From Gamsiella multidivaricata (lineage: Eukaryota > Mortierellomycota > Mortierellomycetes > Mortierellales > Mortierellaceae), in NCBI RefSeq assembly GCF_025024155.1, contig NW_026251816.1:1-64000 (forward strand): a stretch of 64,000 nucleotides of DNA, given 5' to 3'. Both the position numbers and the translations under genes were made by a program. Positions 33,739 to 45,994 of this stretch are shown here, piece by piece (within the stretch, counting starts at the first letter, position 1; every line of letters begins with the position of its first letter). The notes under the pieces were generated by a model. The model saw only the letters and a list, made by a program, of their open reading frames with translations, had not been told where the DNA came from and did no database searches.

Positions 33739-35907
33739 ATGAAGCACGGCATCGTCTTCGCAGGCACCGATTTAAAGCACATTTTCAAAATCGCCATTTG
33801 CCGGCCATTACTTTTAAATGGCACACAAGCAATATCATGCCGTGTCTGTCATGTACCAAATGAAGGAAAAGGCATTCATAACCCTATTATTTTTTATTTA
33901 GGCTGTGGCCGGTGTAAGAAGGAGCGCCGTGAGAAGAAGGCCGATGAACAGATCGCGAACGGGCAGGCAGCAAGTTGGTAATATACTATAGCTGCTGTGG
34001 ACCTCGAAGACTATGATGAAGAAGTTGCCAAAGCCCTGTCCCTGTCCAATGCCCAAGCTACTTCACCGGGCGAGTCCTCCATGGTCATAGGTAATTTGAG
34101 AAAACGCCCCCGCCCAGATCCCCTTTTTGAGACTCGGCCCAGCGATCTGGTAGAAGGGCAAGAGCAGGTAGCCTGGGAGATAATTCAAAGATTGCAGAAG
34201 AAGGTCAAGGAGCTGCAAAGTCAGGTCAGACAAATACGACAAGCCACGCCTCCGAGCAACACGTTCGTTTCAATCAAACAACACAAGCGGCCTGCAGGAA
34301 AAAGCTGTTTAACGGAGGAACGCAAAGCACTGCTTCGTTGTTACGAGATTTGTAGAGGAGAGAAGGAACATGCGAAACTGGTAACAACATCGGATCCCTT
34401 ATTGCGAACGACTTTTTACGTAGGATATTCCATCAATACCGTCAATAACACTGTGCTAAGAAGGGATAATAGAGACACCTGAGACAAGCCTTTCTGCAAA
34501 AAGTCAAGAGGATACTCGGTGGTTGAGGCATATATGGTGAGAGGTTCTAGTAAACGGGGTGTGGGCTGTGCTCGGAGCTGCATCGAGGCTGTACGTAACC
34601 GTTTGCAATCCCCGCTATAACCATACTTCATCGTTTGCTTCAGACCTTCGACGAATTGCTACCGATTTGAACGCCAAGAGACAAGTCGTTAACATTAGAA
34701 CCCTTTTTAACCACATCAAGGGGCTATTCGCGGATCAGTCCAAGCTCCCGATCAAGGAAGCGATCCGCCTACTGATGAGGAAAATGGGCTAGATGCCGAG
34801 AACGCTTGGAGATTTGTCGAGACCGAGGATATCAAGGCCAAGGGGCGGCACTACCTTCGAGAACGGCGGTCTGACAAGTACAAAGATGCTGCGTTTGTGT
34901 ATTTGGACGGATCGTACTGTGACCAGAACCATGTTAACAACAAGGTTAATTTATGTTTGTTTTTATCATATGCAAATAAACTCATTTTCAACTTTTATCT
35001 TGTCGTAAACATAGTTCTGGTTCACTCATGGAATGATGATGCATCGTACGAACAAGGGCAAGCGATACTGCGTTATCCATGCTAGTTGGAAGCACGATTG
35101 GATAGGAAACTACGGATCTGGCCAGCTAAACATTGAGGAACTAACGCCTTAATTTTCTCGACGAGCTTTGTCGTTACGCAAGGATAATCTTAGGTTTCCC
35201 AACGTTGTATCTATAATGGAATAATGGACAATGCCAAGTATCATCGCGGGGGACAGCAAGGATAAAATCAGCAGAACGATGAAGCCGAGCAAGGCGATAC
35301 TGAACAAGACATCCAGTCTAAAAACACGATCCTTTCGCAGCTCAGCAAACATGAGCTGTATCAGCGTCTTCAGAGGATGAATGTTGATGTCAAATTGCTC
35401 AATGCACTCGAGAGGAAACAACTGTGTGAGATGGCTAAGAGGCAGCAATACAAGGTTCCTCTTGCCTCAGACGCCATTGCTCAGGAGTAAGAACCCATCG
35501 CAGTATCAAGATCATCGTCGCGTTATGCCTTATTCAGCTGTTAGACTAACTACAACGCTGATTTCTCCTGGATATGGCTACCATATTCCCTGGCTACCCC
35601 CTTACTATCCTGATCTCGATTCCATTGAGGAAGCCTACGGAATTGTGAAGGTTTATGTGGCCTTCCGTAACGACGGATCCAACTTCCAAAGTTGGTTTTG
35701 AAAGGCATAGAGGAAGCAGGTCCAAAATAGGTGGACCTGATGAGGTGGGTAGAGGGTAGCAAAGGGGGATACAGAGCAGCATCACATATAGATGGGCGTC
35801 GCCCTTCCCCTTTACCGATCGACCTTGGTGAAGAATCAGGCGAAGAAGAGAGAGAAGAGGAGGATAGCGTAGATTGGGAGGTTCTATTGTTTGGCTTGGA
35901 GATTTGA
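33739..35907 (+). pseudogene. Broken Tc1/mariner-type (DDE) transposase relic
   Basis: The N-terminal pieces include GCGRCKKERREKKADEQIANG (stop TAA about 33979, same frame continuing) and a region with a coiled stretch, IIQRLQKKVKELQSQVRQI. The catalytic region is recognisable in shifted frames: YLDGSYCDQNHVNN (first Asp, near 34900), HASWKHDWIGNYGSG, IMDNAKYHRG at 35221-35250 (second Asp), and WLPPYYPDLDSIEEAYGIVK near 35590-35650 (third acidic residue). This is the DDE_3-like pattern of Tc1/mariner superfamily transposases. An intact GT-AG intron (34945-35014) separates NNK from FWFTHGMM. Several stops and frameshifts break the gene, so it cannot be active. I could not identify terminal inverted repeats or a target-site duplication. 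Confidence 0.75.
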
Positions 35908-36529
35908 GATACGAATTAAGGTTGGAATTAAAGTTATGCAGCCTATACCATGCCGCAGCCCGATGTTTTTTTCTTGATAAACCATGCTAAATGGTCCCAT
36001 CCGGACGACCTAGTGATATATTTTGAGCAGCTTTCTTCCATCCGCACTTGTTCTGTCAGGAATCCGACGCTTAATACTTTCCGGTGCTGTTTCGTGGTCT
36101 AATTGTTGCACTAATGACCGCGTAAAAAGTATAGCTATCGGAAGCCTTTAATGCTGGACTTGAGCGCGCTTGGACCGAATCGTTGGTTACATGGGAATGC
36201 CCTGTAATTTGGAAAGTTGTAGTTTTGGACCGCGTGAGAAACTTTGGACCTAAAAAACAGCTCTTTTCTCAACAATGCTCAACAACCCTTTTCCTCTTAT
36301 CCCCATCCATATCCCTCACTACACCTCAGCACCTTCCGGAAGTCTCATCCTAGGTCTGTCCTTCTGCCTCATCTTCACTCTACCACCCGACGTCATGCCT
36401 TCCTGTGTCGCAACTCCCATCCTCCCTCTTTTTTTTTAGGGCAACAGTATGGAAATCCGAAGACAGAAAAATATAAGTGCACAAATCTCACCTCTGTCGT
36501 CTGATTCTGCACTACATTGTAACTACCGC
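35908..36529. other. Spacer between transposase relic and Fanzor-like relic
   Basis: This 622-nt stretch follows the last recognisable transposase codons. No gene is supported. It ends with a pyrimidine-rich segment and CTTTTTTTTTAG (about 36428-36439), which could be the 3' end of a 5' intron or the leader of the following gene. Confidence 0.35.
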
Positions 36530-39225
36530 ATGTCTGGGAATAAATATGAGGCAAACGAGTTCACCCAGCCTGACTTTAGCGCCGATCAGGTTGATACGAT
36601 CGAACCAGACTACGTCAAGAGCAGGAGGCAGAAAGCCAGGTCCAAGGGAAAAGGGAAGGGCAAGGCCGTCAATAAGAAGGCCAAGACCAAGTCCAAGGGC
36701 AAGAAACCCTGTAAAGAAAAATTCTGCGCAATCCCGCTTCAAGAAGGACTCGGCAGCAGGAGGACTCAGAAACAGCCAAAAAAAGGACGAAAGCGAAGCA
36801 TTGGAAGCATGGTTGGAGAATGATAAACGGCAATTTCGCAACAATAACGATGAGCCTTGGAGCGATTGATCGCCGCCTTCGACGTGGATTCCTGATGAAG
36901 GACAGCACTGTTGAAGACTTCGTGGCGAGTCAGCACATCGAACCTACTATTCAGGACATCGTTAAGCTCAACGCGAATATGATCAGATGTGGGAGCCTGG
37001 CGACGTTCAGCTATATCAACACGATCATGACAGAGTATCCGCCAATAAGCCAGGCTCAGAGGATATTCTAACCCGTCGCGACAAGTTCCAGTACAATTCG
37101 CAGGAGAAGCATGGATTTTTCAAGACGCACGTGAAAGGGCTATACCACTGGGATGACGGACTCTAGGGCAGCGGCGACGGTTTTAATTCGGCTTCGGCGA
37201 CACCTGAATCCTTTAAGACCCTGCCTGGGAACAAGGACGCCATGGTTCAAAAAATCAAGGGGCATCTCGACAACGCGGCCTCAACTCGATGTCTGGATCA
37301 AGTCGGCCAAACACTGGGAAACCTGATCAGATGCCATATCCGTGCTTTTGTTTCAAAGTTAAAAATATACATCATCTTTGCATAGATCGAGGCCTGGAAC
37401 CCAGAGTGAGCAGCGATTCAGAAAAGAGCGGCTTTCTTAGGCACGGTCGACGACCAGAGCAAGCCCTTAGTCCATGATCCGGTGTTCTTATTCTGGGCCA
37501 TCAATACCGAACTGTCATCCTCAAAACAGTTTGCGTATCTCCCAATGCCAGCCTACAAAGACAACCTCTGCCTGATCAGTGAATGGCATTTGGCGGAAGC
37601 TGTTTTGAGAACTAGAGGAGTGAATTTCAAAGTTCGGAACAAACTGACTAGGATGTTCGGAGGACCCACAAAGGCCAAATTAAAGACACAGTCTCATCTG
37701 GGAGAGCTTTTTCGAAAGCTGTTTTTCCATGGCATGGAAGCCAACCACGACCGACATGCCTGTGTCGAATTCCCTGATGACAAGTCCTTGCTGCGCTTGG
37801 TCTATCTGGATTCTTTGCTTTGCCAAAATGAGCTTGACATACCCACGACTCAGCTTGTGGACACACCAGAGCACAAAAGGGCCAAGGAGGATGTGAAGAC
37901 AGCACTCAAGAAGAGTATCCTGGCCATAGACAACGCTACTCGGGCGAGAAAGTACGTGCTCGCTAGCACTTTGCAAACCGATGGGCATCGGCGCGAGATC
38001 CACTCCTACAGTCTGATTCAGCGCAAGAAGAAGGAAAAAGGAGGACGAGGACAAGGACAACAGTAAGGAGGCATCTCAGAGCGGCGCCTCCTGCTCCACA
38101 AAGCAGCCGAAGGTGAAGAAGAATGATCAGCAGGACATCACAGGCGCTAGCATGGCCTCAGCCATGCCCATGAGGTCTATGGTGAAGTACCTGACCGAAG
38201 CGATCCCGGGTCCAGAGGCACTGCAAAAGGAATTTGACAATCAGGAGAGCCATGTTGTGCTCGCCATCGACCCCAGCATAAAGAATACTGCCGCGGCTGT
38301 GATCGTGGATTCGCTTATCCCTGAAATGTCCTGGAACCTGTCGCTACCCAAAGGATGCCACACCTGGAACAGCCGACGATACACAAGGCTGTTAAGGTGC
38401 CTCAGAAACAAAAAATGAATCGAGGCTGCAGAGGAGATGGTGAGCATCAAACGACCTGGATGCAAAGACTCAGCCGGTAAAGTGTTCCGACCCTCAAGGA
38501 GTCGACTTGGCTCTGCAGTTTGAAGAACTCAAGGATCCCTGGCAACAGCATGCAGACTCAGGCTTCACGGTCGAGCAAGACTTGAGGGCCTTTTACGGAT
38601 CGAAGCGTCTGAAGGTCACTCGTCATTGCAAGGAACAAGGGGGAAGTCCGAGGCAGGACGCGCAATCGGTAGGATGCTTAAAGCGGCGCACAGGAGGGCA
38701 AAGACTGATCAACGACGACCTATGGTCGTCATCGGTGATGGTGACCTCAGGGGCAAGGGCGGGGGACCGGTCAAGCCGAACAGGTTCACATCACGGCTGC
38801 AGTCTCAGGTAGGTGGAAGCTGCAGAAACGTTTTATTTGCATCGATGAAGGATGGTACGATATATGTTAGTCACTAACATTTTACTGCTACAAACACTGC
38901 TGTGCATATAGGCTACCAAGATGGGGATCTGGTGTGCTGCGTCAACGAATTCCGAACGTCGATATCTTGTTGCAGATGCCACAAGGGAGTCGAGGCTCAG
39001 GGCCGCTCGGTCGTGTGCCCTGACTCGACATGTGGAGGTTGTCGGCCATCGGAATATGACTTAACACACAAGTTGGCCTTAACACCGGGCTCCAGCGCGA
39101 TCGAGACCACAACGCTGGCCAGAGCATGGCCAACGCTGCCCTTAAATAGGTTAAGGACTTTAAGTGGCTCGAGGCACTGGATTGAAAGCAATAGGCAACC
39201 ATTGGAATGGCGTTTATCAATATAG
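36530..39225 (+). pseudogene. Fanzor/TnpB-like (RuvC plus zinc ribbon) nuclease relic
   Basis: The pieces read in order through changing frames. There is a Lys-rich N-terminus after ATG 36530, then SLATFSYINTIMTEYPP, then a long intact block (37431-38040) with HGMEANHDRH. The RuvC-I-like motif VVLAIDPSIKNTAAAVIVDS has its Asp codon at 38269. Then come FYGSKRLK (38591-38614), VVIGDGDLRGKGGG, and NEFRTS (38944-38961) followed by a Cys-rich ribbon (SCCRCHKG ... VVCPDSTC). RDHNAGQSMANAA at 39102 (Asp 39105) matches the final RDxNA motif. This order is that of TnpB/Fanzor proteins, RNA-guided nucleases found in fungal transposons. Defects are in-frame TAG at 37164, TGA at 38416, and frameshifts near 36716, 38038, 38484, 38641 and between 38990 and 39102. 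A GT-AG intron fits at 38809-38911. Both ends of the gene are uncertain. Confidence 0.72.
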
Positions 39226-39333
39226 CTAGTAAGTCTCATGTCTTTTTCATCTACCATGCGATTTACGTACAAAAATCATGTTTGGGTAACATTCTTAGAT
39301 CTATATGCCTTCTCTATTATGTATCCATCTTCC

Positions 39334-42300
39334 TTATGCGCCGTATTGGTCGCGCATCATCTGACGCTGGTATGCTATCTGGTCGCGCTTCGCCTGAGCC
39401 CTGGCTTCTCTGGCTTTCGACTGCGTCTCGATCACCTGCTTCAAAAAGTCTTCTACACCAGGATCGGGTCGCATCCGCAAGATCCTCAGTACGGTCTCTG
39501 GGTTGGGAGTCATCGAGTCCGCACTCGGCCGCTTGGCGCCCACAAATCGTCGGTCATAGTCACTCTGCTGACGACCCAGTCGTCCGCGTCCTGGCACAGT
39601 CAATGCGCGGTTGTACTCTGCAACAAGATCCTCCATTGACGAGTCGTAGATCGGACGCACCGTCAGCAAATCACGGTACTTGGGAATTTCGAGGACCTTC
39701 AACGGGAATCCGTCTCCTGCATCACCGCCATTCAGGTACAGCTTGATGAACTGGGTAGAGGGGAGCAAATTATCGCGTTAAGGCTAATAACTCTTTGTGT
39801 ATCGTATACTCGTATACATAGGGTCCCACAACGCAGCCCAGTAGATATCCAGGTTAAACATATACCTCAATGATCTTAAAGACAACATGCATCTCGATTT
39901 CGGTCAATGGCGTCCGATCAGAGACAATGTTCGAGAGAGGAGGCATCAGCAGCGACTCGATGGTAATCAGTATCTCTTTCCACAGCTTGGTGATCACCAT
40001 GGTCATTCCTTCCGTAGTTAGATAGTCGTACAAGACTGGAAGCGATGCCTCTAGATAGTCGATCAATTGACCAAGCGCGTTATCGCAGTCCTCGTCTGAG
40101 ACCTTGGTCACTTTGGCTGACGACACGGAGCTGCCAAAGAATGGGAACATGGCCTTGGACCTAAAGTTGTTGAATAAGACCTTTTCCGTCAAGCACTGCT
40201 GGACGCATGGAATCATCTATCCACAATATACAAGTACTATAATTAGTGTTTGAAGTTAATGGTCCAAAAGCGCTAGATGAGATCGAACAATGCTACTGCC
40301 TACCGCATCCACAATCATGCCGCTCATGTCTGCCTCCTTGCGCTTCAGAGATCGGAAAGTCCTGCCGAAAAAGAACTGGACGTCCTCGCGCTCTCCTTTC
40401 ATCGTTATACGCAGCAAGAGACGACCGACTTGAATCAGATCCAGCCAAACGTCGTGGGGCATGTAGTCCTCATACTCTTCAGGATCGATAGTGAGATGCT
40501 GCCAACCACAGAGTCGGTCCTTGTGAACCATGTCGGCGTCGAAAATTCGAACCATATAGGTGATACTCTTGGTCAGCGTCACCTCGTACACCTCATTCCA
40601 GCGTGGATTGATATTAGCGTAGATGGTTTTGGACCTGAACACCTCTTTGTTGTCGTGCGATATGATAATGAACGGGTCGCTGGCCTCGTTTGAATCCATA
40701 GGCATCAATCTCTCTGCAGCGACAAGCACGATTTCAAACTGCTTGGGCGCATTTGGATCCGGTGTAACGTCAGGCTCGTTATCACGCATAATCTGTGCGA
40801 CTTCGTCCACATCCATGTTGCGATACAACTCGTCCAACCGCTGACGGACAGCCTCGATGTTGTTCATAAGAACGCACATCTAGATGACCAAGGGGTGACC
40901 GTTAGCATGACATTCCTATACTCATAGTTCACTTACTGATTCCCAGCGCACTGATCGTCATACCTTTGGCGTAAATACAAATTGGGTGGCCTTCTTCGCT
41001 TCTGCGCTCTCCGACCGGAAAGTGAAGGATGCCAGCTGTTCTGAAAGTGTCTTGACTTCGGTTGTTCCAACGGACGATACGGAAGATGGCATACAACCAT
41101 TGAACATTGTTTCCATGTACTGGGCGTACAGATCGACAGCCTTGCAGAAAACCTTGGCTAGTTTTGAGATAAAGGTCGCTCGCTGGTAGTCGTTGGGCCA
41201 ATTTAGCCCTTTGACCCATGTCAAAGGCTCGTAGAAGAACGCAAACAAATCACTTGCTGACGAAGAGTGGCCAGCTCCAACACTGACTTCCTCAAACTAA
41301 TTGGGCGGGAGTAGCAAATAAAAACATATCAGTGGCCTTGCCTAACTATCCATTGCTGTCAAGCAGTGATAGGCGGCACTTAGTCGATACCTGGTCTTGT
41401 TTGATGGCAGCTGTGACCCATTCTGTGATGGAAGCATCCAACGTTTCCAAGTACTTGAGAACGTAGGGTCGGAACCACGTTGAAATATTGAAATGGACAC
41501 TTGAGCTATAAAGGCGAAAAAAAAAGAGTCTCAGCAATGGCAACGTAAATGATCGGAAATACAGAAAAGAGGGTGCCGGTTGCTTTACCTGGGTGCGTAC
41601 AGCTCAAACAGAGTGACCAGCTCCCGACATAGCTGATACAATGGGAACACATCAGACATGGGCAATTTTCTGGCATCCATGTTCGCCATATTTTGCATCA
41701 GCGGCACAAAGTTTCTCAAGTTGTTCTCCACTACAATTGCTGCGACGTCCACCGTACTATCGCACAACGGCATAGAATGTCAGTCAGCTGAGTTTCGTGG
41801 AAAACATGCATAGAGAAGTTCAAAATGCATCCGTGCTTACCCAAATAGTGCTTTCGAGAACCGCTTCTTCATCTTTCCATGCTCAGACACAATGTAGAGT
41901 GCCATCTTTGTGAGTGGTACGGTCTCATTCTCGTATCGTTCCTTTTGAACCTCCTCGTCCTTAGCGTTGTAACTTCGAATGGACTCCAAAAGTACTGTCT
42001 CCTTGATGTCCTCAAAGAACGGCGTCAGATTGATATTCAGTCGTTGATACACCTCCTGCTGATGCACTCTGTCGAGGATATCCAACATTGGCTGGAAGTA
42101 GCCCGCACTGACATTTTCCAAATCCTTGATATCATGGTTTATGTTGTCGAAAATCATATGGTTCAAGCCGCCATAAACGTCGCCTAACATGTTGACCTAT
42201 TCATTCAATCGTCCGCCCCAGGCGATATTGAGTGAGCGTGAGAAGACATCATACTGTAATGAAACGAAAACACCAGGTCCCTTATCCAGTAGATGTATGC

Positions 42301-45300
42301 ATACCTCAGAAATATGCCATTGATGGATCTCAGTGTCCTTGTAGAACCTGTTTTGAAGGAAGTCCAGCAAAAAGTTGACGGAAACCTTTCCTTCTCTGTA
42401 TCGCTCCTTGATAACCTCCATCAAAATAATTTCTCGCCAGCTTGAGGTCAGCCTCCACCGAACGCCACAGTCAATAAGCAGAGCCCTTGTAGGGATGGAC
42501 AGGAGACTGACTGCAGGGTCGTTCTCTCCACGAGTGGCCAAGGCATAATCTACACACATCTCCAAAAGAAGGTGGTAATAGGCCTTGGGGTTCTGAGGAA
42601 TGAACGTGAACTCGCTCTATTCAACGCGCACATAGGAAGGGACTGTTATTCCCGTCTGTTCGTCATGTCGGATCAATCAAAAGCGGCATCCAGAGAGCTG
42701 TAAACATACCGGATGGAACTGCCTAGTGGGCATGTCTATTGATGCTAGATTGGGATGCCCGGCAGAGAGACCGCGGATAAAACCGTTCAGGGCAGCTCTT
42801 TCACGGTTCTTGAACTCTTCGTGGTGTTCCTTGTGATGATAATCTGCAGTGCCTGGATACGGGAAAGAATCCAGATCAAGGTTCGATGCGCACTTCTTCA
42901 GGTCCTCAATTGCGACCTATATTTGATTGATGATGTGTCAATGCTACCGAAAGCAAGCAGAAAAACGCTCTTGTCATTATACAATAGGATCTGGCATTCT
43001 TACCTGTCTTGTGGAGTTCCGACGAAGATCATTCATGCGCTGATGTCTCACGCTCTCCGGGTATCTGAACAGCTCCTTGATGACTTTGGTGAGTTCATCA
43101 GCCTGCGCAGTTGAGTTATTGGGCTTCACGGCTGTTGTCTTCACTTGCTTATCTAAACGCTGCAGGATCGCCTCATGTCCATCGAATGGGGTTTGTTGAA
43201 TGGCTTCACGCAGCAGATTCACCATAATCGCAATTTGGGCGTCTCGGTTGTTGGTCGGTATATTCATCGACTGTTGGATCCTGGACATCTCGATTGAAAA
43301 TCCAACGATCAGCTCCTCAGCATTCGTTGAGGCCTTGAACTGCTTCGGTTCCATGTTACCAAGAGCCTTCTTCACAACAGGATCCTGATAGGTTGGGTTA
43401 TGATCCTTTCCAGACAGGATATCCTTCACTCTTCCCCTCAATGCCTTTACAAGGTCTTTATGGGTGTCCTTGTTTGTAATTGGCAAGGCTAGCGCTGGTG
43501 GCGGCGCCTCGTCGGCTTGGGCGAGCAGGATAAGTCTGAGCAAGTACGGATAAAGATCGTCGGGTGTCACCTTGGCAAGTGGAAGAGGAGCAGCAACAGT
43601 TGACTCCGGCTGGTGGGCCGCTCCTGTCATTCCCGCTGCTCTTCTGAGGGTTTTTGCACGTCTTACCATTGATGGCGCCTTCTGAACAGGCTTATCAGCA
43701 AGCGCTGCCATAGAGGTGATTGGGTTGTGGGCGAATTCTGGTTGATTGAAGAGCAGCATCGCATCGCCACCAATGTGACTATGGTTGTGATTATGAGGAG
43801 GATGTGCCTGCGCCATAGGTTGATGGAAAGATATTTGCTGCGACTCTTCCTGTCTCTGAAATTGTGGTGGAGGGAAGAAAGGATGGCTATCGGCGCGAGG
43901 CTGGGGGCTTACCAGGGACTGACTGGATTTGGGACTAATAGAAAGCTGAGCGGGGCTGGGAGCTGTGTCATTCTGTAGTTGAGTCCCATGAGTACCGATG
44001 AGCGGTGGCGGCGGCATATATGAGCTATTGGGTCGTTTTGGGACCAGGCGCAGGACTGCTGGGGACTGTGATGAACTGGAGGTATCTGCAGGTCCATCGG
44101 ACAACGAGTATCGCTTCTGCTCCATATCGTCCTCGCCAATAGCAGGTAAGGGCTTAAAGACGTCTACTGAACTACTTGGTTGCGCGACGCTAGGGTTCTG
44201 GTGGACACTAGAAAGCGACGAGGTGGAGCTGGGTTTCGCCATTGCTTCAATACTCTCCATTAATCCATCCAGAGAGATCGGGCTGTCTATAAATGGATCG
44301 TTTTGCTGCCGATGGATTGCGGGCTTCGTCATATCGCCTACAGCAACTTTGATGTTGTCACTGTTGTTGAAGCTGCTGGCATACGTATTGGAGGGTCTGA
44401 GATCCGATACCTCGACCTTGACTGTCGGATCATAACTGCTATTGCTGGCGGGCTGAAGTGATGGCAGCGGCTGAGGCGTCGACAGGGGGTTTGTCGTGTC
44501 TTTCTTTGTGGGTATATAAGTAGTTGAAGGCACAAATGAAGTGACAGCCGGGAACTTTACTCCAGGGGTCGGCAGAGGCGTTAACGGTGTCTTGGACATG
44601 GGCTGCACAGCTGGTGGCGGCTCAGCCTTTCTCGGCGGCTCAGCCTTTCTCGGCAGCTCAGCCTTTCTCAGCGGCTCAGTCTTTCTCAGCAGCTCGGGCG
44701 ATTTGATAGCGTCGTGTGTTGTCATTTCTGTGGGACGGCTATCGGAATCAGATGCGCTGGGTGATGCTGGAAGATAAGAAATCGTGGCAAAAGACGGCGA
44801 AGGTGACACAGCTGTTGAGGTTGGAACTGAGGAGCCACCGGTAGGAGATTGTATGGTAGCTAGAGGAGCGATTTTGGACGAAGAGAACGATGTTGGTGGC
44901 TGATGAGTCTGCTCGTCATCAATAGGAATTAACTCCGTGGGCCTGTCATCCGCGTCAAAAGACTCTGCGGTGTGCATTGGCGGTCGACGTTGGCTGTGGG
45001 AAGCCTGATATCCGTTCTGGCTCATAGCAGGCGCACCCAACGGCGCCGATTGCCATGAAGAGCTTGGTGATGGCGCCCCAGGCGGTTTCTTTGTGTCCTT
45101 CTTCGGCGAACCAGCCGCTGTAGACTGGTAGCTGGTCTTCGGCTTGTATGACGTGACATTGGAAGGCGGCCTGAGGCCTGGGAATGTTGTCGATGGTGTA
45201 GCTGCTGGTGGAGCATTCGTCATACTCGTTGGAGGGGCAGTGTGAGCCATGTTTGGACTGTGCGAAGGGTGGGCTGTGGTATGTCCACTGTATGGGGGCA

Positions 45301-45994
45301 TTGCTGGCTGAGGTATCGGGGATGGAATGTAGGGCCTAGGCGGATAGGTCGAGGATGGGCCATGCCCAGGTCCGGCTCCAGGTCCCGATGGCATTGATGT
45401 GGGAGGATAGCCTGGGCCGGCACTGGCAGGCGGATAGCCACCCCCTGTTGACGGCGGTCTGCCAGCGATGGGCCATTCCTGATGTCGAGGAGCCTGTGGC
45501 ACCACTACAGGCGAGGCTATAGCGTGCTGAGGTGGTGGGGTGCCTGGACCATAGTTTTGTGCAGGCGGATATGGTGGTCTCGGTCCTCCTGATCCTGGGC
45601 CATACATTGATCCTGGTCCGTGTCCTGGTCCATGTCCTGGTCCATGTCCTGTTCCATGTCCCGGTCCGTGCCCTGGTCCATGTCCTGGTCCAAAGTGTGG
45701 TGAGTTGAATCCCATATTGTTGTTGCCATTGATACTGCCGTGGCTGTTATTGAAGGCAGGTGGATATAGCGGTCGAGGAGGCGCGTTGTTGAAGTGAGGC
45801 TGTGGTGGCATGGGCATGCCTCCCTGGAAACCCGAATGCGGTTGCTGAGGATAGTATCCTGGTCCATAGCCCTGTTGCTGCTGCTGCGGCGGCGGCGGTC
45901 CTCCAGGTCTGCCGAGCATAGGTGAACCCATGTTCTGCTGAGGCGGGTATCCTGGGTTATAAGGACCTGGCCGATAGCTGCGTGGGTCCGCCAT
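39334..45994 (-). CDS. Munc13-like protein (Pro-rich N-terminus, MUN region, C2 domain, MHD2)
   Basis: Ten exons: 43004-45994, 42710-42916, 42305-42616, 41841-42196, 41589-41756, 41391-41505, 40964-41296, 40304-40879, 39866-40216 and 39334-39750. All phases agree, giving 1941 aa. Residues 1-830 are disordered and rich in Pro, Gly, Gln and Ser, with tandem GPGHGPGH and RKAEPP units. The MUN-like helical region follows (about 970-1490). The C2 domain is in exon 8 (about 1540-1640: FEIVLVAAERLMPMD, ASDPFIIISHDNKE, INPRWNEVYEV). The MHD2-like region (about 1687-1800) contains LGQLIDYLEASLPVLYDYL. Munc13 proteins open syntaxin and prime SNARE-dependent vesicle fusion; fungal relatives (Git1/Unc13-like) act at the plasma membrane or in exocytosis. 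The C2 Asp ligands look only partly conserved, so calcium dependence is uncertain. Confidence 0.83.

Noticed and set aside
33390..36250. Terminal inverted repeats for the mariner-like relic
   Set aside because: A short palindrome near 33390 and a vaguely similar word near 36222 (TTTTGGACCGCGTG) are in direct, not inverted, orientation and too short to support element ends.
42240..42304. Extra exon in the Munc13-like gene (YDVFSRSLN frame)
   Set aside because: It has no usable donor and runs into a stop; one intron from 42197 to 42304 keeps frame and family match.
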